64,000 nucleotides of DNA from Streptomyces fodineus (GTDB lineage Bacteria > Actinomycetota > Actinomycetes > Streptomycetales > Streptomycetaceae), in the NCBI RefSeq assembly GCF_001735805.1, contig NZ_CP017248.1:3968001-4032000 (forward strand). Reading direction: 5' to 3'. The translations under genes were made by a program, and so were the position numbers. Below, one piece after another: positions 59,207 through 64,000 of this stretch (position 1 is the stretch's first letter; every line of letters begins with the position of its first letter). The notes beneath the pieces are model-generated. The model searched no databases. It had not been told where the DNA came from and was given only the letters and a program-made list of their open reading frames with translations.

Positions 59207-60358
59207 CTAGGCCATGCTCACCGCAGCCAGCCGGTGTACGTCGCGCGCCGTCCCCGTCACGCCCGACAGGAACCCCTGGGCTCGTGGCGACGCGGTTTCC
59301 GTCAGCCAGGAGGGGTCGATGTCGCACACCGCGACCCGCACGCCCGTGCCCACCAGGGCCAGCGGCAGGGTGTGGACGACGGTCGACGGGAAGCTGAGGA
59401 CTGTACGGCCGATGGGGCCCCTGCGGGCGATCAGTTCGAGGGGGAGGTCCGGGCGGACTATCTCCAGGCCGGTCTCGGCGGCAAGGCGGTGGAGTTTCTC
59501 CGCGCTCTCCCTGCGGTGCGCGAAGTAGCGGGTCGCGCCGTGGGCCCTGGCGAGGGTGCGGACGGCCTGCAGGTAGCGGTCGCCGTCCACGACTCCCGTT
59601 TCCACCAGGGACGTTCCCACCATGTCCGCGGTCTTGGTGATGCGCGGCGGGCCGAAACGGGCGCGGGTCCAGGAGAAGTCGTTGGCCGTGACCGTCACTC
59701 CGTCCGGCGTCTCCGTCACCGGCATGGAGGAGAACACCTCCACGCGGCGGCGGGCGCTCGGCGTCAGGCGGCGGCGGGCCGAGGAGGAGACCGGGGCGAA
59801 CAGCAGGTCCCGCGCGCCGGGGCGACCGCCCTTGCGGTGCCAGCGGACCAGACGCTCACCCCGGGCCAGCTGGGCGACGAACTCCATCGTCGCCGTGCCG
59901 TCGTCGACGACCACCAGGTCACGCGCCCGGGTGATCGTCAACAGCAGCTGTACGTAACGCGAGAAGGGGTCTCCCATGACGATCCGGTCGGCTCTTCGCA
60001 ACGAGCCCGCCAGGCCCCCGATCGTCGAGAACGGCGCCGCCGTACCGCCCCGCGCCTCCTCCCAGCGCACCCGGTACCCCTCGTCCCGGGCCAGGTCCGC
60101 CATGCGGCGCAGCTGGCCCCGGCTCATGGGGTCGGTCGGGGACAGGACGACGACCGTGAGGTCCGCACCGGTCGGCGGTGGCCCCTCGGTCACCGTCCGC
60201 CGTACCTGCGCGGGCACGGACGGCAGGGGCTCCGACTGCTCCGCGCCGCGCAGGCCCCGCAGATGCGCCCACTCCAGTACGTTCAGCAGCTGGACCGGGC
60301 TCTCCACGAAGGCGAGCGTGCGGGGAGGGTGGCCGGCATGACCGGCGCGGGGGCTCAT
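59207..60358 (-). CDS. Polysialyltransferase-like glycosyltransferase
   Basis: 383 aa from ATG 60358. FVESPVQLLNVLEWAH and VVVDDGTATMEFV resemble the alpha-2,8-polysialyltransferase family. It probably polymerises a nonulosonic acid (Kdn-type) into a wall polymer, as in the S. coelicolor teichulosonic acid cluster. Follows neuB by 44 bp. Confidence 0.8.
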   Translation of the reverse strand: MSPRAGHAGHPPRTLAFVESPVQLLNVLEWAHLRGLRGAEQSEPLPSVPAQVRRTVTEGPPPTGADLTVVVLSPTDPMSRGQLRRMADLARDEGYRVRWEEARGGTAAPFSTIGGLAGSLRRADRIVMGDPFSRYVQLLLTITRARDLVVVDDGTATMEFVAQLARGERLVRWHRKGGRPGARDLLFAPVSSSARRRLTPSARRRVEVFSSMPVTETPDGVTVTANDFSWTRARFGPPRITKTADMVGTSLVETGVVDGDRYLQAVRTLARAHGATRYFAHRRESAEKLHRLAAETGLEIVRPDLPLELIARRGPIGRTVLSFPSTVVHTLPLALVGTGVRVAVCDIDPSWLTETASPRAQGFLSGVTGTARDVHRLAAVSMA

Positions 60359-60402
60359 CGGCGTACGACCGTCCCGTCGTAAGGGGCTCAGGCAGCCGGG
60401 GA

Positions 60403-61341
60403 TCAGACCGTGACCGGCTCGCCGGCCGCGGCCGCGATCTCCGCCTCGGCGACGACGCCGGTGACGCGGCGCAGCTTCTTCATCGGGCCCAGCTCGGAGT
60501 CGTAGACCTTCTTGACGCCGTCGCCCAGGGACGCCTCGATCACGCGGATGTCGCGGACCAGGCGCTCCAGGCCCTGCGGCTCCACCGACGCGGCCTGGTC
60601 GGAGCCCCACATGGCGCGGTCGAGGGTGATGTGACGCTCGACGAAGGCCGCCCCGAGCGCGACCGCGGCGAGGGTGGTCTGCAGGCCCGTCTCGTGGCCG
60701 GAGTAGCCGATCGGGACGTTCGGGTACTCCTTCTCCAGCGTGTTGATCACGCGGAGGTTCAGCTCCTCGGCCTTCGCCGGGTACGTCGACGTGGCGTGGC
60801 ACATGAGGATGTTGTCCGAGCCGAGGACCTCGACCGCGTGGCGGATCTGCTTCGGGCTCGACATGCCGGTGGAGAGGATGACCGCGCGGCCGGTCGCGCG
60901 CAGGGCGCGCAGCAGCTCGTCGTCGGTCAGGGAGGCGGAGGCCACCTTGTGGGCGGGGACGTCGAACTTCTCCAGGAAGGCGACGGCCTCGGTGTCCCAC
61001 GGGGAGGCGAACCAGTCGATCCCCTTCTCCTTGCAGTACTCGTCGATCTGGCGGTACTCGTCCTCACCGAACTCCACGCGGTGGCGGTAGTCGATGTAGG
61101 TCATCCGGCCCCAGGGGGTGTCGCGCTCGATGTCCCACTGGTCGCGCGGGGTGCAGATCTCCGGGGTGCGCTTCTGGAACTTGACCGCGTCACAGCCGGC
61201 CGCGGCGGCCACGTCGATCAGCTTGAAGGCGTTCTCCAGCTCACCGTTGTGGTTGATGCCGATCTCGCCGCAGATGTAGACGGGACGGCCGGGGCCGACC
61301 TCGCGCGAACCGAACGTACGCAGACGGGAGTTGGTGCTCAT
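60403..61341 (-). CDS. neuB: NeuB-family nonulosonate synthase, no SAF domain
   Basis: 312 aa. NeuB barrel: CGEIGINHNGELENAF, AVKFQKRTPE, ILSTGMSS, PIGYSGHETG. Condenses phosphoenolpyruvate with a sugar to a nonulosonic acid, probably Kdn here. The usual C-terminal SAF (antifreeze-like) domain is missing, so the protein is about 35-40 residues short. 13 bp downstream of the neuA-HAD gene. Confidence 0.9.
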   Translation of the reverse strand: MSTNSRLRTFGSREVGPGRPVYICGEIGINHNGELENAFKLIDVAAAAGCDAVKFQKRTPEICTPRDQWDIERDTPWGRMTYIDYRHRVEFGEDEYRQIDEYCKEKGIDWFASPWDTEAVAFLEKFDVPAHKVASASLTDDELLRALRATGRAVILSTGMSSPKQIRHAVEVLGSDNILMCHATSTYPAKAEELNLRVINTLEKEYPNVPIGYSGHETGLQTTLAAVALGAAFVERHITLDRAMWGSDQAASVEPQGLERLVRDIRVIEASLGDGVKKVYDSELGPMKKLRRVTGVVAEAEIAAAAGEPVTV

Positions 61342-61354
61342 CAGGGGGATGTCC

Positions 61355-62584
61355 TTACTTGGGGAGGGAATCGAGAGAGGGGCCGAGGATCCAGCTGGCG
61401 ATCTCTCGGATCGCGCCGTCACCGCCGGGGACGGTGGTGACCGCGCGTGCGGCGCCGCGTACGACGTCGTGAGCGCTCGCGACCGCCACGGGCCAGCCGA
61501 CGAGGGCGAAGCACGGCAGGTCGTTGACGTCGTTGCCGACGTAGAGCACGCGCTCCGGCGCGATGCCCTGCTCCTCGCACCACTGCTTCAGCGCGAGGTC
61601 CTTGCGGTCGATGCCGTGCAGCACGGGAAGCTTGAGCTTCCGGGCACGGGCGGCGACCACAGGGTTCTGTTCCGTGGACAGGATCAGCATCTTCAGGCCG
61701 CTTCTGCGCAGGGCCGCGATGCCGAGTCCGTCGCCGCGGTGCACGGAGACGAACTCCCGTCCGTCGGAGTCGATCAGCACCCGGTCGTCGGTCTGGGTGC
61801 CGTCGAAGTCGAGGACTACGGCGTCGATGTCGTCGTAGGCCGGCAGCGAACCGGGGCGGTCCGCGTCGAACAGGGGGGCCAGCGCGCGGGCGCGGGCCAG
61901 GTCGTGCGGGTCGTCGATCTCCAGCACGCGCGCGGGGTCGGTGCGGACGAGCTCCGTGCGGCCGAAGAAGCGGTGCTGGTGCTTACGGAAGCCGGTCGCG
62001 TCCATCGCGTAGGCGGCGCCGGTCTCCAGGAAGTCCTGGGGGCGGTCCTGGCGGCGCGGGCGGAAGGACTTGTCGTGGTTGACCCCGACGCCGCCCTCGG
62101 ACTCGGCGTCGGCCTCCCGCCAGATGAAGCCGTGGAACGGGGCCACGGTCACCGCCGTGTCCGCGCCGTTCTCGACGACGGCGCCGGCCACCCCGTCGAT
62201 GTCCTCGCGGACGATGAACGGGCTGGTGCACTGCACGAGCAGGACCACGTCGACGGCCGCGCCGTGCAGCGCCTCGTGGGCGTCCATGGCGTGCAGGACC
62301 GCGGCCTCGGAGGTCGCCGTGTCCCCGGCGATGGCGGCCGGGCGCAGCACGACCTCGGCGCCGGCCTCGCGGGCGGCGGTGGCGATGGCCTGGTCGTCGG
62401 TGGAGACGACGACGTCGGTCACCAGCCGGGTCGCCCGGCACTCGCGCACCGCGCGGGCCACCAGCGGGATGCCGCCGACGGGCGCGAGGTTCTTCGCGGG
62501 CACGCCCTTGGAGCCGCCACGCGCGGGGATCACCGCGAGCACCCGGCGCACGGTCGCGCCCTGTCCCGCTTCCGAGTTGGACAT
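61355..62584 (-). CDS. neuA: Nonulosonate cytidylyltransferase fused to HAD phosphatase
   Basis: 409 aa with AAGGAG upstream. N-terminal half: VIPARGGSKGVPAKNL CTP-binding motif, activates the sugar as CMP-Kdn or similar. C-terminal half (from about residue 245): HAD of the KdsC type with VVLDFDGTQTDD and GNDVNDLPC, which may dephosphorylate the 9-phosphate made by NeuB. So two consecutive steps are in one chain. Confidence 0.92.
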   Translation of the reverse strand: MSNSEAGQGATVRRVLAVIPARGGSKGVPAKNLAPVGGIPLVARAVRECRATRLVTDVVVSTDDQAIATAAREAGAEVVLRPAAIAGDTATSEAAVLHAMDAHEALHGAAVDVVLLVQCTSPFIVREDIDGVAGAVVENGADTAVTVAPFHGFIWREADAESEGGVGVNHDKSFRPRRQDRPQDFLETGAAYAMDATGFRKHQHRFFGRTELVRTDPARVLEIDDPHDLARARALAPLFDADRPGSLPAYDDIDAVVLDFDGTQTDDRVLIDSDGREFVSVHRGDGLGIAALRRSGLKMLILSTEQNPVVAARARKLKLPVLHGIDRKDLALKQWCEEQGIAPERVLYVGNDVNDLPCFALVGWPVAVASAHDVVRGAARAVTTVPGGDGAIREIASWILGPSLDSLPK

Positions 62585-62601
62585 CCGATCTCCTTGAGAG
62601 G

Positions 62602-63932
62602 TCACAGCTCCCCCATCCGGCGGATCACCGGGGCGACCCGCTGCACGCCGTGGCGGTAGGCGCCACGCGCGGCGCGGCGCACGATCTGGCGGACCGGTCC
62701 GGGCTCCTTGTCGGCGGCGGGCGCGCCGGGCAGCGGGACGCCGTCGGGGCCGAGGTGGTGCCGGGCGAGGATGCCGGGCAGATAGCCGGGCGCGGTCTCG
62801 GGGGTGTAATAGGGGTTCAGGGGCGGCAGGCCGCCGGGGCGGTCGAGCAGCTTGGCGATCCGGTCGCGAGCGGCAGCGAAATAGGAGTCGTACGACCCTC
62901 CCCAGAGGGGGTACCCCCAGCGGCCACGCCCTGCCGGGCGACCCACTGCGCGTCCGGCGCCGGCCGGTGACCGGCGTCGAGCTGGTCCCAGGAGGCGAGG
63001 CAGCCGGAGCCGGTGAAGTGGTGGTTGCCGAGCACCTCGCGCACGCCCAGGTCGGTCAGGATCACCGTGGGGATGCGGCGGTGCAGGGCCTCCAGGGCGG
63101 CCGTGGAGCTGACCGTGACCAGCAGGTCGGTGCGGTCCAGCACCTCGCCCATGTGGCCGTACACCAGACGGAAGTTGGCGGGCAGGTCCTTGCCCTGCGC
63201 CAGCTTCTGGTACGGCAGTTCCTCGATGTGGGTGGTGTGTTCGCCCGGCTTGGAGCGCAGCTTCAGCAGCACCTCGCGCTCGGGGTGCTTGCGGGCGTGC
63301 TGGATCAGCCGGTTCAGCAGGTACGTACGGTCCTTGCGGCTGTCCGGGACGGACGGCTGGGCCGCGAAGACGACCGTGTACGGCTCGTGTTCACCGGTGT
63401 ACGGCGCCCCGCCGAGGAAGGGCAGCGCGACCTCGGTGACCGAGTCGGCGTCGGCGCCGACGCCCTCGTACACGGCCCGGAACCGGTCCGCGTCATGGCG
63501 GGAGTTGGCGAGGACGAGGTCCGCGCCGTGCCGCAGCAGCAGTCCGTCGGTGAGCTTCTCGTAGACGACACCGACGTAACCGGTGACGACGACGGGACGC
63601 TCGCCGGCCCCCGCCCAGGTGGCGCGCAGTCCGTGCAGCATGGCCTGGACGCCGCCGCCGACGAGCGCGAGGATGAGGACGTCGTAGGACGACTCGGCCA
63701 TCACACGCAGGAACTCGACGCCGGTGACCTCGCGGAGGGAGTCCGCCCGGACGCCGACCTCCTTCAGCTGGCGGGCTGTCGGGGTGGCGCGCCCCCGCAG
63801 GAGGTAGCCGTCGAGCCGGATCTCGGCATCCGTGGGGGCGAGGCGCTGCGCGGTGAGCGCGCCCCACTTCCACCGGGTGTCGGAATCGGCGAGGACGGCA
63901 ACCCGCAGGGACTTCGTAGCACTTGCTGGCAC
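62602..63932 (-). pseudogene. Frameshifted glycosyltransferase-like protein of the surface-polymer operon
   Basis: From GTG 63932 (leaderless, see promoter). LRVAVLADSDTRWKWG through SSTAALEALHRRIPTVILTD is the putative glycosyltransferase family found beside NeuB in actinomycetes. The frame stays open after the shift but turns nonsensical past GVAAGG and stops at 62817. The true C-terminus (SYDSYFAAARDRI to VIRRMGEL) continues in another frame to 62602. Removing 20 bp around the GGGGGTACCCCC palindrome restores the frame. About 435 aa originally. Confidence 0.82.
62907..62918. repeat. GGGGGTACCCCC palindrome in a frame-breaking insertion
   Basis: Core of an apparent 20-bp insert (about 62897-62916) flanked by GGG. 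Sequences like this occur as short dispersed palindromes in streptomycete genomes, as I recall. Confidence 0.55.
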
Positions 63933-63939
63933 GCCGAAG

Positions 63940-63945
63940 ACGCTA
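63940..63945 (-). promoter_or_regulatory. -10 box of the surface-polymer operon
   Basis: TAGCGT on the minus strand, 7 bp before GTG 63932; leaderless start. No good -35 is visible. Confidence 0.45.
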
Positions 63946-64000
63946 GGAAGGCATTCCGAGGTTCGGCCCAACCTGAATACAACAAACGGTTAACAGCGCA

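Noticed and set aside
1..64000. tRNA, rRNA, CRISPR, complete IS element or phage attachment site
   Set aside because: I looked for tRNA TpsiC-loop sequences, regular spaced repeats and transposase motifs and saw none.

Overview
The window is chromosomal DNA of a Streptomyces. GC content is very high, codon third positions are almost all G or C, and GTG/TTG starts and leaderless promoters are common. Many products match the S. coelicolor core region running, as I remember it, from about SCO4934 down to SCO4880: hutH, cya, pccB/pccE, maf, accA2, deoC, sigQ/afsQ1/afsQ2, add, deoA, cdd and the teichulosonic-acid genes. I see no rRNA, tRNA, CRISPR array, complete insertion sequence or replication origin.

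Layout. 1-5.9 kb looks accessory: a divergent pair of proteins sharing a ThsA-type macro domain, an S51-like amidotransferase-fold protein, and a zinc alcohol dehydrogenase divergent from an MmyB-type regulator. 5.9-13.4 kb is largely cell envelope: a secreted subtilase, the wreck of an ABC exporter, an L,D-transpeptidase lipoprotein, an LAxTG protein and a lipoprotein. 13.4-25.7 kb carries hutH, a GGDEF protein, enoyl-CoA hydratase, adenylate cyclase, biotin ligase and the acyl-CoA carboxylase genes pccB, pccE and accA2. BirA lies next to the subunits it serves or supplies: AccA2 carries the biotin and PccB/PccE form the carboxyltransferase.

25.9-37.2 kb and 42.8-56.7 kb form a dispersed nucleoside-salvage system: purine nucleoside phosphorylase plus a phosphosugar mutase, deoC plus two aldehyde dehydrogenase-like genes, a uridine-kinase-like protein, adenosine deaminase, and a BMP-type nucleoside ABC importer whose operon also encodes cytidine deaminase and thymidine phosphorylase. 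Five of these units share a 12-bp palindrome, CTACGCGCGTAG or a near match, just upstream of or overlapping a -10 box. I read this as one operator and one regulon. The pathway runs from uptake, through deamination and phosphorolysis and pentose-phosphate isomerisation, to deoxyribose-phosphate cleavage and acetaldehyde oxidation.

37.4-41.3 kb is the AfsQ1/AfsQ2/SigQ signalling locus with a recognisable AfsQ1 box. 41.3-49.6 kb holds small envelope proteins, a LysR/MFS pair, an ECF sigma factor with a SnoaL-like tail and an overlapping STAS gene. 57-64 kb contains an M20 amidohydrolase, a frameshifted methyltransferase and a nonulosonate (Kdn/teichulosonic acid type) surface-polymer operon whose first gene is also frameshifted.

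Most notable: the TM-macro and SARP-macro pair, which looks like a Thoeris-type ligand sensor wired to a membrane effector and to a transcription factor; the nucleoside operator; an ABC ATPase with no usable start except ATC; a 20-bp palindromic insertion breaking a glycosyltransferase-like gene; and an ABC transporter fossil.
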